Source: Arthrobacter sp. TB 26 (lineage in GTDB: Bacteria > Actinomycetota > Actinomycetes > Actinomycetales > Micrococcaceae). From it: a stretch of 44,478 nt of DNA. The stretch spans positions 1 through 44,478 of the forward strand of contig NZ_AUPJ01000146.1 of NCBI RefSeq assembly GCF_000427315.1. Reading direction: 5' to 3'. Within the stretch, counting starts at the first letter, position 1. Each line of letters opens with the position of its first letter. Under the pieces are notes generated by a model. That model had not been told where the DNA came from and searched no databases. It saw only the letters and a list, made by a program, of their open reading frames with translations. Positions 18,482 through 26,264 of the stretch are shown here, in pieces. The position numbers and the translations under genes were made by a program.

Positions 18482-18695
18482 GGATCATCTTTGATATCCG
18501 TAGGGTCGCGGCGGGCGATATGTGCGCCGTTGCAGCGCGATACGGAATTCGCGTCTAGTAGCTTCAACAGGCCCGTGCGAGCCTGAGGCTGTCGACACGC
18601 AGGCGTCGACGGACGGCTGAACGATTCAAAGCTGCATGACTCAAAGGAGAGAACAATGAAGCCCGGACACTTTCTAATCACGAGACATCGGTGCC
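18482..18695 (+). repeat. duplicated promoter/leader, copy 1
   Basis: Begins GGATCATC and runs through GCGGCGGGCGATATGTGCG, a block with GATACGGAATTCGCGTC, TAGTAGC, a GAGGCTGTC segment and the ribosome binding site CTCAAAGGAGAG, into the first 13-14 codons of a luciferase-like gene. Copy 2 is at 19401-19610. The 50 bases around GATACGGAATTCGCGTC are nearly identical in the two; the rest is clearly related with substitutions and small indels. Confidence 0.85.
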
Positions 18696-18754
18696 GGTTA
18701 TTGCTCGGCGACTCTCTGATTCGCGAGTCGGCGAGCCAAGGAAGCGAAAAATGA
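18656..18754 (+). pseudogene. 32-codon leader frame derived from a luciferase-like gene start
   Basis: ATG behind AAAGGAGAG, coding MKPGHFLITRHRCR and then unrelated residues. The first ten codons correspond to MKLGLFLMTGHR of the intact gene at 19573. The frame ends in a TGA that overlaps the ATG of the flavin reductase (ATGA), so translation of the remnant could feed ribosomes into the reductase. It is either a fortuitous relic or a functional leader. Confidence 0.7.
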
Positions 18755-19299
18755 CTATCACCGGTTCCAGGATTGCCACGCCCAAGGTGCGCACCTGCAG
18801 CGATGATCCGATGCTCATGCGAAAGACATTGGCACAGTTTCCCTCCGGGGTGGTGGTGTTAGCAACGGAGCCCGACGGCCAGAAGCACGCGCTCGTCGCA
18901 TCATCGTTCATGGTTGGAGTCTCACTGGACCCGTGCCTCTTGGCTGTTGCTGTGCAGAAGTCATCCGAGACATGGGCGTCGATTAAGACAAGCAAGTCGC
19001 TCGGCGTTTCTGTTTTCAGTCAGGGGCAAGGAGGCCTCACACGCCAGCTCGCGAGCAAGAACCGAGCCGCACGATTCGAAGAAGTCGCAGTGGAGGTTCA
19101 TGACTCTGGCGCGGTGTTCATAGAGGATGCTTCTCTCTGGTTCGAGTGCGCAGTTTACGACGAGCTGGAAGCAGGAGACCACTGGATGGTCTTGCTCGAA
19201 GTGAAGCAAATGGGAGTGTCGGGTAACGAGCCGCTTATTTGGCATGGCGCAGAGTTCCGGGACCTCGCCAAGAACGACACGATCGCTGTGAAGCAATAG
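18751..19299 (+). CDS. flavin reductase (FMN-binding split-barrel family)
   Basis: 182-residue NAD(P)H:flavin oxidoreductase supplying reduced flavin to two-component monooxygenases. Family marks are MRKTLAQFPSGVVVLATEPDG, HALVASSFMVGVSLDPCLLAVAVQKSS, LGVSVFSQGQ, and a C-terminal DHWMVLLEVKQMGV strand. Start ATG at 18751 behind AAGGAAG; the frame is open further upstream but that part overlaps the leader remnant. The gene sits directly behind a copy of the luciferase-like gene's promoter and just before the intact gene, so it is the obvious reductase partner of the luciferase-like monooxygenases here. Confidence 0.87.
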   Translation: MTITGSRIATPKVRTCSDDPMLMRKTLAQFPSGVVVLATEPDGQKHALVASSFMVGVSLDPCLLAVAVQKSSETWASIKTSKSLGVSVFSQGQGGLTRQLASKNRAARFEEVAVEVHDSGAVFIEDASLWFECAVYDELEAGDHWMVLLEVKQMGVSGNEPLIWHGAEFRDLAKNDTIAVKQ

Positions 19300-19400
19300 C
19301 TCCGATTCGGGAGCGAAGCGGCTCGCGACCTCTGTCCGAATGGACAATGTGCCTCGCCCTGCTTGCGAAGTTCAAGACGGCGATAGTCAGCCTGCCTGGA

Positions 19401-19610
19401 GGATCATCCCAGATATTCCTTGGGGCCGCGGCGGGCGATATGTGCGCTGTTGCAGCGCGATACGGAATTCGCGTCTAGTAGCCCCCCCGCTCGTGCGAGT
19501 CTGAGGCTGTCCTCACGCAGGCATCGACGGACGGGTACACGACTCAATATTTACGACTCAAAGGAGAGAACAATGAAGCTCGGACTTTTTTTGATGACGG
19601 GGCACCGTCC
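19401..19610 (+). repeat. duplicated promoter/leader, copy 2 (native position)
   Basis: Same element as at 18482-18695, here in front of the intact luciferase-like gene, ending in its first codons. The conserved 50-base core around GATACGGAATTCGCGTC presumably holds promoter or operator elements. The C-tract after TAGTAG and the AT-rich stretch before CTCAAAGGAGAG differ between the copies. Confidence 0.85.
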
Positions 19611-20715
19611 GTCCCAGTCCCAGTCGCCCGGCGGATACAAGCGGGGCTTCGAATGGGACCTCGAAATGATCAAGAAGGCCGACCGCCTCGGCTTCTCGGA
19701 AGCGTGGGTGGGAGAACATTTCACAAACCTCTGGGAACCGCTTCCCTCGCCCGATCTGCTGATTCAGGCAGCGCTCCGCGAGACGGAAAACATCGTGCTC
19801 GCGGCCGGCGCCCACGTGCCAGGATTCCACCATCCCGCGGAACTGGCGGCGCGCATCTCCTACCAGGATCAGCTGCTCGAGGGGCGGTACATGGTTGGGA
19901 TCGGCTCAGGCGGGACGCCGACGGACGCGCAGATGTTCGGCATCGACATGTCGAGTGGCGAGCACCGGCGGATGGCCGTTGAGGGCTTGGAGATCATGCG
20001 GAAGTACTGGACGGAGGAAGGCCCGTGGCGCTTTGAGGGCGAGTTCTGGACCTGTGAGAAGGTCGCGGCCGACGCCTTTCCCGTCGTTCCGGGCACGCTC
20101 GGCGACCACCTGAAACCGTACCAGCGGCCCCACCCGCCGATCGCGGTCGCAGGTCTGAGCGCCAACTCCGCAACCCTGAAGTGGGCTGGCGAGGAGGGAC
20201 TACTGCCGATTTCACTGGGCATGAACACAAGGTTCATGGCCGGCCAGTGGGACACATACAGTGTCGCGGCCGAAAGCCGTGGCCGCGTAGCGGACCGCAA
20301 CGATTGGCGCATCGCACGCGAGGTCGTGGTCGCTGACACCGACGAGGAAGCCCTCAGCCTCGCTCGCGACGGCTACTTCGGTGAGTTCCTGAACGAATTC
20401 CTGATGCCCATCTTCAAACTCCTCGGCTATAGCGATAGCTGGAAGCACGACGACTCGGTGCAGACATCTGACATAAACCTCGAGTACCTGCTGCAGCATC
20501 AATTCCTCATCGGATCGGTCGAGACGGTCACGGAGCAACTGATCCGGATGCAGGAGGATACCGGCGGCTTCGGCACTCTGCTCATGGAGGGCGTCGACTA
20601 CGAAGACCAAAAGGACCCGTGGTTCCGGTCGATGCAGTTGATGGCTGAGGAAGTGGTACCGGCAGTAAACGCGGCGCTGGCCAAGCAGGACTCACCAGTG
20701 GGGGCCAGGACGTAA
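19573..20715 (+). CDS. luciferase-like (LLM class) flavin-dependent monooxygenase, LimB-type
   Basis: 380-residue TIM-barrel monooxygenase using reduced flavin from a separate reductase. Family features are MKLGLFLMTGHRP, ADRLGFSEAWVGEHF, SPDLLIQAALRET, FHHPAELAARISYQDQL, GRYMVGIGSGGTPTDAQMFG, YQRPHPPIAVAGLS and WRIAREVVVADTDEEA. The layout resembles limonene 1,2-monooxygenase (LimB), but the substrate is not determined by sequence. ATG chosen behind AAAGGAGAG. First intact gene after the flavin reductase, followed 52 bases later by the C-C hydrolase. A full-length paralogue is at 28914-30041. Confidence 0.87.
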   Translation: MKLGLFLMTGHRPSQSQSPGGYKRGFEWDLEMIKKADRLGFSEAWVGEHFTNLWEPLPSPDLLIQAALRETENIVLAAGAHVPGFHHPAELAARISYQDQLLEGRYMVGIGSGGTPTDAQMFGIDMSSGEHRRMAVEGLEIMRKYWTEEGPWRFEGEFWTCEKVAADAFPVVPGTLGDHLKPYQRPHPPIAVAGLSANSATLKWAGEEGLLPISLGMNTRFMAGQWDTYSVAAESRGRVADRNDWRIAREVVVADTDEEALSLARDGYFGEFLNEFLMPIFKLLGYSDSWKHDDSVQTSDINLEYLLQHQFLIGSVETVTEQLIRMQEDTGGFGTLLMEGVDYEDQKDPWFRSMQLMAEEVVPAVNAALAKQDSPVGART

Positions 20716-20767
20716 AGCGGTTCTGCCACAACCACAATCCACATTCAGAAAGTCATGAGGTAATTGA

Positions 20768-21619
20768 ATGCCAACTTCCACACTCGAGCGGGACTCGGAA
20801 CGGCACATCGCCGTCTCGACTGGTGACATCCGCTATCACGATATCGGCGAGGGACCAGTGGTCGTGCTTCTGCATGGGAGCGGCCCCGGCGCGACGGCCT
20901 GGAGCAACTTCGGACCGAACATCGAGGCCCTTTCCAACCGGTTCCGGATTCTGGCCATCGACATGCCGGGTTGGGGCGGATCCCATCCGGTACGGGTACG
21001 CGACCGCGACCATGCAGCCACGCTCGTCGAGGTCCTCGACGGGCTGGGCGTGGACCGCACCGCGGTCGTGGGGAATTCGATGGGGGCGGTCACCTCACTC
21101 GCCTTCGCGGCGCGGTACCCGGAGCGGGTGACCCACGTGGTGACCATGGGCGCGGCGATGGTGGGGCAGCGGATGATGTTCGGCCCAGCCGACGGTCCAT
21201 CAGAGGGCCTCAAGGTGCTCTTCCAAGCGTACCGGGATCCCTCCCCAGAGAACATGGCACGACTGGTCGACGTCATGACCTTCGACTCCAGCAGCACTTC
21301 GGAGCAGGTGGCGATTGAGCGGTCGAAGAACACGATAAAGTACGCGCAGCATCGCGAGAACTTCGTAGCCGACCTCGACGAACACCTGCCTATCATCCTC
21401 AAACCGGCGACCCCGGCCGAGATCTCCTCGATCAAGGCGCCGGTCCTCCTGATCCACGGCCGGGACGATCGCGTCCTCAACGTCGAGCATTCACTGCGGC
21501 TGGTGTCGGCCATCGAAGATGCACGACTCGTCATCATCAATCAGTGCGGCCATTGGGTGCAGCTGGAGCATACCGACGAGTTTAACCGAACCCTGGCGTC
21601 CTTCATCTCGGAACGGTAG
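20768..21619 (+). CDS. meta-cleavage product C-C bond hydrolase (alpha/beta hydrolase)
   Basis: 283-residue serine hydrolase expected to cleave the 2-hydroxy-6-oxo-dienoate formed by extradiol ring fission. LLHGSGPGATAWSNFGPNIE (residues 34-53) is the oxyanion-hole signature of the BphD/HsaD/DmpD group. VGNSMGA has nucleophile Ser104, HGRDD has Asp233/234, and CGHWVQLEH has catalytic His262. The group releases a carboxylic acid (acetate, isobutyrate, benzoate and so on) plus 2-hydroxypentadienoate, the substrate of dmpE. Its presence implies a catechol with an alkyl or acyl substituent (inference). Starts 52 bases after the luciferase-like gene. Confidence 0.87.
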   Translation: MPTSTLERDSERHIAVSTGDIRYHDIGEGPVVVLLHGSGPGATAWSNFGPNIEALSNRFRILAIDMPGWGGSHPVRVRDRDHAATLVEVLDGLGVDRTAVVGNSMGAVTSLAFAARYPERVTHVVTMGAAMVGQRMMFGPADGPSEGLKVLFQAYRDPSPENMARLVDVMTFDSSSTSEQVAIERSKNTIKYAQHRENFVADLDEHLPIILKPATPAEISSIKAPVLLIHGRDDRVLNVEHSLRLVSAIEDARLVIINQCGHWVQLEHTDEFNRTLASFISER

Positions 21620-21929
21620 CCACCAGGCCCGTGCAGCCGTGGACGCTGGTCCTCCAAACGAGCAAGTCTGATCTATTAGCTAGGTCAATCACAGGCCCTA
21701 GGAGGCTACAAGCGCGGTTTCGAATGGGACGCAGACCAGCTCGGCTTCTCCGAAAGGTGAGTATGTGTCGGTGCTTGTTGATGGCATCCCGTGTCGCTAC
21801 CGCTTAGCGACGAGCGCGAAACGCAGTGCCATTTCATGACGGCGATCGTCCGACGGCTCGAGGAACCAGCTCGGGCAGAACGATCAGACCAGAGGTAGAT
21901 CCGCTTTCAACCAAAAAAGGTGAAGTTCA
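21620..21929. other. 310-bp intergenic region with a luciferase-like gene relic
   Basis: Holds the 60-base remnant described at 21701-21760. The remainder (21761-21929) shows no gene; GGTGAAG near 21920 is the ribosome binding site of the SDR. No terminator is apparent after the hydrolase, so the SDR may be co-transcribed or have its own promoter here. Confidence 0.5.
21701..21760 (+). pseudogene. remnant of a third luciferase-like monooxygenase gene
   Basis: Codes GGYKRGFEWD, then ADQLGFSE, then stop. The intact gene at 19573 reads GGYKRGFEWD, LEMIKK, ADRLGFSE at its residues ~20-43, so this is the same segment with an exact six-codon deletion. Nothing of the rest of the gene remains recognisable nearby. 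It indicates that a further tandem copy once stood here. Confidence 0.8.
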
Positions 21930-22685
21930 ATGAAGAATGGTGAGAACTTGGGTAGGTTGCACGGCAAAGTAGCGGTAGTAACCGGTGGCGCGCGGGGTAT
22001 GGGTGCCTCGCATGTGCGGGTGATGGTGCGCGAAGGCGCCAAGGTTGTGTTCGGCGACCTCCTGGAGACCGAGGGCGGCGCGCTGGCAAGAGAGCTCGGT
22101 GAGAACGTCGCGTTCGTGCGCCAGGACGTGACCAGGTCCGAGGACTGGGAGGCCGTGGTCCGCACCGCTGAAGAGCTTTTCGGGCACGTAGGTATCCTCG
22201 TCAACAACGCGGGCATTGCCCCCGCAGGGTCGTTCGAGGAGACAACGGAGGAGCAGTTCCGCCGCACCCTGGATATCAACCTCGTCGGGTCGTGGCTGGG
22301 GATCAAGTCGGTCTTGACTTCGATGCGCGCAGCGGGCGGGGGATCGATCGTCAACATCTCCTCCGCGGCCGGACTCATCGGCAACAAAAACTACGCGGCC
22401 TATACCTCCTCCAAATTCGGGGTGCGAGGGCTGACAAAGGCCGCCGCCGCCGAACTCGGCGGCGATGGAATCCGCGTAAACTCAGTCCACCCTGGCATGG
22501 TCGCCACTCAGATGCTGGACGACACCCCCGCCGATCTGCTCGCGGGCGCTGTAAAGAGTATTCCGCTCGGACGCATCGCCCAGCCCGAGGAGGTCTCGAA
22601 CCTCGTCCTCTTCCTCGCATCGAACGAATCCAGCTACTCGACCGGTTCGGAGTTCATCGTGGATGCCGGTGTCACAGCAATCTAA
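21930..22685 (+). CDS. SDR family NAD(P)-dependent oxidoreductase
   Basis: Classical short-chain dehydrogenase of 251 residues acting on an alcohol or ketone. TGGARGMGAS (residues 18-27) binds the cofactor, NNAG (92-95) follows, Ser144/145 lies in NISSAAG, and Tyr158 and Lys162 in YTSSK form the catalytic pair. The Asp42-Leu pattern after the second strand (VVFGDLL) favours NAD. RVNSVHPGMVATQM is the usual substrate-loop start. In limonene and related terpenoid pathways an SDR follows a luciferase-like monooxygenase and an NTF2-fold enzyme (LimC with LimB and LimA), an arrangement echoed here. Start ATG behind AAGGTGAAG. Confidence 0.88.
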   Translation: MKNGENLGRLHGKVAVVTGGARGMGASHVRVMVREGAKVVFGDLLETEGGALARELGENVAFVRQDVTRSEDWEAVVRTAEELFGHVGILVNNAGIAPAGSFEETTEEQFRRTLDINLVGSWLGIKSVLTSMRAAGGGSIVNISSAAGLIGNKNYAAYTSSKFGVRGLTKAAAAELGGDGIRVNSVHPGMVATQMLDDTPADLLAGAVKSIPLGRIAQPEEVSNLVLFLASNESSYSTGSEFIVDAGVTAI

Positions 22686-22982
22686 GAGAGTGCCCAGGAA
22701 CCCTGACGTGACAACTCGCCGGCCACGAGTTGGCTCAGCGAGTCCACTGGATCCCTGACCTTTACCAAGAGCTACGCCGTTGCATGGGGCCTCCCTATTC
22801 CGAAGAACTTCGTCGAGGTTCTGCTATAGACGTTCCCCGGCTGCCGGGTCGAAATGACCTCGCAGCGGGGATGGGCAGACGCAGCGCAGGTGTGCTCATT
22901 GCGCGTCAGGCACCCGGCCCTTGCGTGGTTCCAATCCGAAACATTGCTGAAGCAAATCGAACCCATTGAAGGAGATCAACGC
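22686..22982. other. 297-bp intergenic region
   Basis: No gene seen. Short coding-like pieces near 22730-22830 are not recognised. Its last 20 bases carry the ribosome binding site GAAGGAGA of the following gene. Confidence 0.4.
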
Positions 22983-23429
22983 ATGTCTATAGATCGTAAC
23001 GAAGTCATGAAAAGGGCGGAGGCGTTGACCGACGCCATGAGAAGCCTCGACCACGTGGCGATGGGGGTTCTCCTCGCGCCCGAGTCGATCGTGTGGCACA
23101 ACACCGACGAAGCCGAACAGAAGCGGGACGAGTTCCTGACTGGCCTGGAAGGTCTGCATGCGGCGTGCGAAGCCGCGAAGTGCACGGTCGAACTCGACAT
23201 TCTGAATCGCGAGACCACTGCGAACGGATTCGTCCAGACACATCGGTGGTTGTTCAGGCCACCGGCCGGAACGGCCATAGAAATACCGTGTTCCATGTGG
23301 GTGACGCTGAACGACAAGGGAGAGGTCCTCCGATTGGACGAGTACCTCGACAGCACGGCATCGACGGCGCTGGCCGCCTTGTTGGCGGGCGATGCATCTG
23401 GGGCGGATCAAGACGCCGAGGTCCTCTAG
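22983..23429 (+). CDS. NTF2/SnoaL-like fold protein
   Basis: 148 residues with the cone-shaped NTF2-fold pattern: an N-terminal helix pair (MKRAEALTDAMRSLD), ESIVWHNTDEAE, GLEGLHAACEAAKCTVELDIL, FVQTHRWLFRPPAGTAIEIPCSMWVTL and the closing strand EVLRLDEYLD. Members include delta5-ketosteroid isomerase-like proteins, SnoaL cyclases and limonene-1,2-epoxide hydrolase (about 149 residues). The WHN and EYLD segments are where limonene epoxide hydrolase has active-site Asn and Asp, so an epoxide hydrolase or isomerase role is possible but unproven. ATG chosen behind GAAGGAGA; an upstream in-frame start at 22854 lacks one. Confidence 0.75.
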   Translation: MSIDRNEVMKRAEALTDAMRSLDHVAMGVLLAPESIVWHNTDEAEQKRDEFLTGLEGLHAACEAAKCTVELDILNRETTANGFVQTHRWLFRPPAGTAIEIPCSMWVTLNDKGEVLRLDEYLDSTASTALAALLAGDASGADQDAEVL

Positions 23430-23750
23430 CCTGAACCAGGCACTCGGATCCCGCCTTCGACGGCCTGCTGGCCGCGAGCTTCGAGGAAGGAGGTCTTCCC
23501 GGTGCTGGAGGCCCGCGGACGACCAGGTTTTTCCTCCGGGTGATCCATTCCAAGGTCCGCAGCGCCTGCTGGGTCGGGGCGGGGATGGAAGACGCTGCCG
23601 GGTCCCCAGACGTCGAAGGTTTGCCCGGCCGGCACGGCGGCCTTGCGCCGGGAGGCGAGCATGGACCGGGCCCGGCGGCGCATTCCTCGGTGGAGAGGGC
23701 CTTGTGACTCCGACCGGTTTTCAACCGCTCTGCGCTTGCGGTCGCCATCA
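23430..23750 (-). pseudogene. IS21-family IstB-like ATPase remnant, frameshifted
   Basis: On the minus strand the N-terminal part of an IstB-like helper ATPase can be assembled from two frames: MATASAERLKTGRSHKALSTEE, then MRRRARSMLASRRKAAVPAG, then ALRTLEWITRRKNLVVRGP, then STGKTSFLEARGQQAVEGG, the Walker A region. At least two frame changes and the missing C-terminal two thirds make it non-functional. It ends at the NTF2-like gene's stop codon. Confidence 0.65.
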
Positions 23751-23849
23751 ATTCCGGGGCCAGCGCACGTGAGCCATTGACAGGGACCGCATCCGGGCCT
23801 CCAGGTCCGCGGGCCGCGGCGGAGCCGCGGTGTGGTGGTGGTGACAGGC

Positions 23850-24060
23850 TCATCGGGCACCCTACGTCGCGGTGTTGCCGGCCGCGGTGTCCGGGGCCGC
23901 GTTGCCGATCGCTCAGGCACGTTTCCCCTGAAGCCAGGGAGGTCGACTCCCTGGAGGCGTGCGTGGTGGTGCGGCGGATGTTGGCTTTCAGGATCGAGGG
24001 CAGGTCCGGGTGCGCGAACTGGCCATGCAGTGCAGCGTCGCCCAGGGCCCGGCCGACCTA
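23850..24060 (-). pseudogene. IS21-family IstA-like transposase C-terminal remnant (left piece)
   Basis: Minus-strand frame VGRALGDAALHGQFAHPDLP, then SILKANIRRTTTHAS, resembling the end of an IstA-type transposase and lying just before the istB remnant as in IS21 elements. It stops exactly at the IS5-family element; the protein appears to continue on the other side of that element (24944-25083). Confidence 0.5.
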
Positions 24061-24099
24061 GGGCGTGTCTCCCAAATAGGCTGAGCCCGCATTGAGCCG

Positions 24100-24441
24100 T
24101 TGCTGCCCAGCTCCGACGGCCAGCGCGGGCGCCCATTCCGGAACCACCGCCAGGTCGTCGAGGGTATTGCGTACCGGTACCGGTGCGGGATCGCCTGGCG
24201 GGACCTGCCGGAACAGTTCGGTCCGTGGCAGACGGTGTGGAAGCGCCACCGCCGTTTCGCAGCAGACGGAGTTTGGGACCGGATCCACGCCGTGCTGCTG
24301 ACCCAGGCCGACGCCGCCGGGGAGATCGACTGGACAGTGTCGGTGGACTCAACGATCAACCGCGCCCACCAGCACGGAACCAACCTTCCCCGCAACACAG
24401 GGGGACTTCCCGAATTACAAGAAACTCTGGATCGAGCCTGA
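24100..24441 (+). CDS. IS5-family transposase, N-terminal frame (orfA)
   Basis: 113 residues with the DUF4096-type N-terminal domain: GRPFRNHRQVVEGIAYRYRC, GIAWRDLPEQFGPWQTVWKRH. The first catalytic Asp lies in VDSTINRAHQHGT. The start is uncertain: the frame opens only at 24085, so TTG at 24100 or ATT at 24094 must serve, unlike the ATG of intact relatives. Its reading frame must shift by +1 (or -2) near 24402 to enter the second frame, whereas -1 shifts are the norm in this group, so the element may be inactive. Confidence 0.75.
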   Translation: MLPSSDGQRGRPFRNHRQVVEGIAYRYRCGIAWRDLPEQFGPWQTVWKRHRRFAADGVWDRIHAVLLTQADAAGEIDWTVSVDSTINRAHQHGTNLPRNTGGLPELQETLDRA

Positions 24442-24931
24442 CGACCACGCCGTCGGGCGTTCCCGGGGCGGGCTAAGCACGAAAATCCACCACGCCTGCG
24501 ACGGGAAAGGCCGGCCCCTGGCGTTCATCATTGGACCGGGCCAGGGCTCGGACTCACGGATGTTTCCCCACGTCATTGACGCCATCAACGTCCCGCACGC
24601 CGGAACGGGACGGGCACGGACCCGCCCTGACTCGGTGATGGGCGACAAGGCCTACTCCTCCAGGGCCAACCGTTCACTGTTACGGGCCCGGAAGATCAAG
24701 ACAGTCATTCCCGAACCCAGGGACCAGATCGCCAACCGCAAACGCAAAGGCGCCCGCGGTGGCCGCCCGGTGGACTTCGACAGCGAGGCCTACAAAGGCC
24801 GGTCCGTCGTCGAACAGTCCTTCAACATCTTCAAGCAATGGCGCAGCATCGCTGCCCGCTACGACAAGCTCGCCATCACCTACCGCTCCGGGGTCGCCCT
24901 CCACGCAGTCCTGATCTGGCTGCGCCAATAA
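24404..24931 (+). CDS. IS5-family transposase, C-terminal frame (orfB)
   Basis: Frame open from about 24404 to the stop. FPNYKKLWIEPDDHAVGRSR leads into GGLSTKIHHACDGKGRPLAF. The second catalytic Asp lies in VMGDKAYSS and the third-position Glu in VVEQSFNIFKQWRSIA, completing a DDE triad with orfA. Expected to be translated as a fusion with orfA. An ATG at 24560 exists but would remove the middle of the catalytic domain. Confidence 0.75.
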   Translation, partial: DFPNYKKLWIEPDDHAVGRSRGGLSTKIHHACDGKGRPLAFIIGPGQGSDSRMFPHVIDAINVPHAGTGRARTRPDSVMGDKAYSSRANRSLLRARKIKTVIPEPRDQIANRKRKGARGGRPVDFDSEAYKGRSVVEQSFNIFKQWRSIAARYDKLAITYRSGVALHAVLIWLRQ

Positions 24932-24943
24932 GGAGACACGCCC

Positions 24944-25083
24944 TAGTCGGTGCCGGCGATTTTGGCGAGCGTGACTGCTTAGGCCATCTACACGTTCATC
25001 CCCCGGCAGCTTCCAGCAGCCAGGTCCGGGCGCCTTCGCTGATGGCCAGGAATTCGGCCTCATCCGCGCTGCGGGCTCTGACC
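24944..25083 (-). pseudogene. IS21-family IstA-like remnant (right piece)
   Basis: Minus strand reads SADEAEFLAISEGARTWLLE and, after a damaged stretch with stops, VTLAKIAGTD immediately before the IS5-family element. Together with the left piece (VGRALGDAALHG) it reconstructs a continuous protein segment, so the IS5 element landed in an already decayed IS21-like transposase gene. Confidence 0.45.
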
Positions 25084-25572
25084 TCATAGTTGCCGGGCCC
25101 CTGGCCCGGTCCCGGGGAAATGGACTGCGTGTGCGCGGGTGACGCGCAGCACGCGCAGGGCTTCGACGGCGCCGTCCTTGGATTTCGGGATGCTGGTGCG
25201 TCGGCCGTGCAGTGCGGCGCGGGCTGCATTGATCGCATCGAGATCGTCGTCCTTGCCTTTGCGGAGGCGGTCGGACCGGACGGGCCGGTCGACCTCCAGG
25301 ATCGTGACGCCGGCTTTGGCAAGGTGTCGGGTCAGGCCGGCGCCGTAGGATCCGGTGCCCTCGATGCCGATCCGGGCCAGGTCACCGAACTCGCCGATCC
25401 AGGCGAGCAGGGTCCGGTATCCGGTGCGCGTAGTCGGAAAGCTCCTGGTGCCCAACACTGTCTCGCCGGCGTCGATGACGGCGGCGACGTGGAGTTCTTT
25501 GTGCGTGTCGACGCCGGCGAAGACGGGCGTCGGCGCCTGGTCGGGGCCTCTGGTTGCGGGTGTTCTGGTCAT
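25084..25572 (-). pseudogene. IS110-family transposase, truncated
   Basis: N-terminal DEDD RuvC-like domain: FAGVDTHKELHVAAVID (first Asp), ARIGIEGTGSYGAGLTRHL (Glu), RSDRLRKGKDDDLDAINAAR (Asp pair), then RVTRAHAVHFPG, after which family similarity ends. The C-terminal transposase domain with the catalytic Ser is absent. The start MTRTPATRGPDQ at 25572 is the first plausible Met before the domain. It abuts the IS21-like remnant. Confidence 0.8.
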
Positions 25573-25869
25573 GTCGTTTGCCCTCCGGTTCATCCGGTCT
25601 GCAAGGGCACGGCCCCGCGCTTCGACCCACCGGCGGACAAGACAGTGATGAGCACCGTTGGTGCAGGCTCTCCTTAGGTCACTCCGGCGGCGAGGCGTGG
25701 CGCCTCACCGGGTACTCCCAGGGACTGACAGATCCGGGCAAAGACAACGGCTGTCGATCGGAGTGAGGGTCAAGAACCCCGGGGGCACCCGGCACCAGCA
25801 TCCTGTCGCGTCCATCAGTGTGCGAGTCAAGGACCTCCGGGAATACCGGTACAGCCAGTCTCACTATCG
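25573..25869. other. 297-bp junction between IS remnants
   Basis: Holds no gene. It contains a local GC-rich inverted repeat near 25690-25712 (CGAGGCG..CGCCTC) and sequence that probably belonged to the left end of the IS110-type element. Confidence 0.3.
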
Positions 25870-26244
25870 GAGTGGACCAGGGTGCCTGCCGGGCGGCGTG
25901 AGCGCACCGCGTTCTCCAGCGGCCACGGCCAGCGAGGATTTCATCCGCGAGTACATCGAGTAGATCGAGTACCCGACGATCCTTCCGGAACAGACGTCCT
26001 TGACCACGTAGAGGCAGAGCTTTCCGTCACCGGCTGGGTGCCCGGTGATGTCCGTCAGCCACAGCTCGTTCGGCGAAGTGGCGGTGAAGTCCCGTTCCAC
26101 CAGGTCGTCGTGAACCGGTGGTCCCGGCTTCCGGTTCAGGCCCGTCCTCTTCGAGCACACCGACCAGATGCCGTGGTGGAAGTGGTCCCGGACAACTAGC
26201 CCGAGACCAACTTCCCCACGCCAAAGCGAACAGATCCGGTGCAT
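25870..26244 (-). pseudogene. IS3-family transposase (orfB) fragment
   Basis: Minus-strand frame with GIWSVCSKRTGLNRKPGPPV, HDDLVERDFTATSPNELWLT, DITGHPAGDGKLCLYVVKDV and GRIVGYSI, the start of the rve-type integrase core of an IS3-group OrfB (first Asp in LTDIT). It is truncated at both ends; similarity stops after RMKSSLAVAA. It lies directly behind the CoA-transferase subunit B gene, whose last residues it appears to have replaced. Confidence 0.8.
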
Positions 26245-26264
26245 CAAGCACCGTTCGATAGGTG

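Larger units (their letters stand above)
24061..24943 (+). mobile_element. IS5-family insertion sequence, 883 bp
   Basis: Terminal inverted repeats GGGCGTGTCTCC at the left end and its complement GGAGACACGCCC at the right end. The flanking bases read CCTA before and TAGT after, consistent with insertion in a CTAG target with TA duplication, typical of the IS427 subgroup. It contains two overlapping transposase frames. It interrupts an older IS21-like remnant. Confidence 0.88.

Noticed and set aside
23426-24352. 308-codon minus-strand frame as a single gene
   Set aside because: It runs through IS21 and IS5 remnants in a frame coding Arg/Pro-rich sequence; the real relics lie in other frames.
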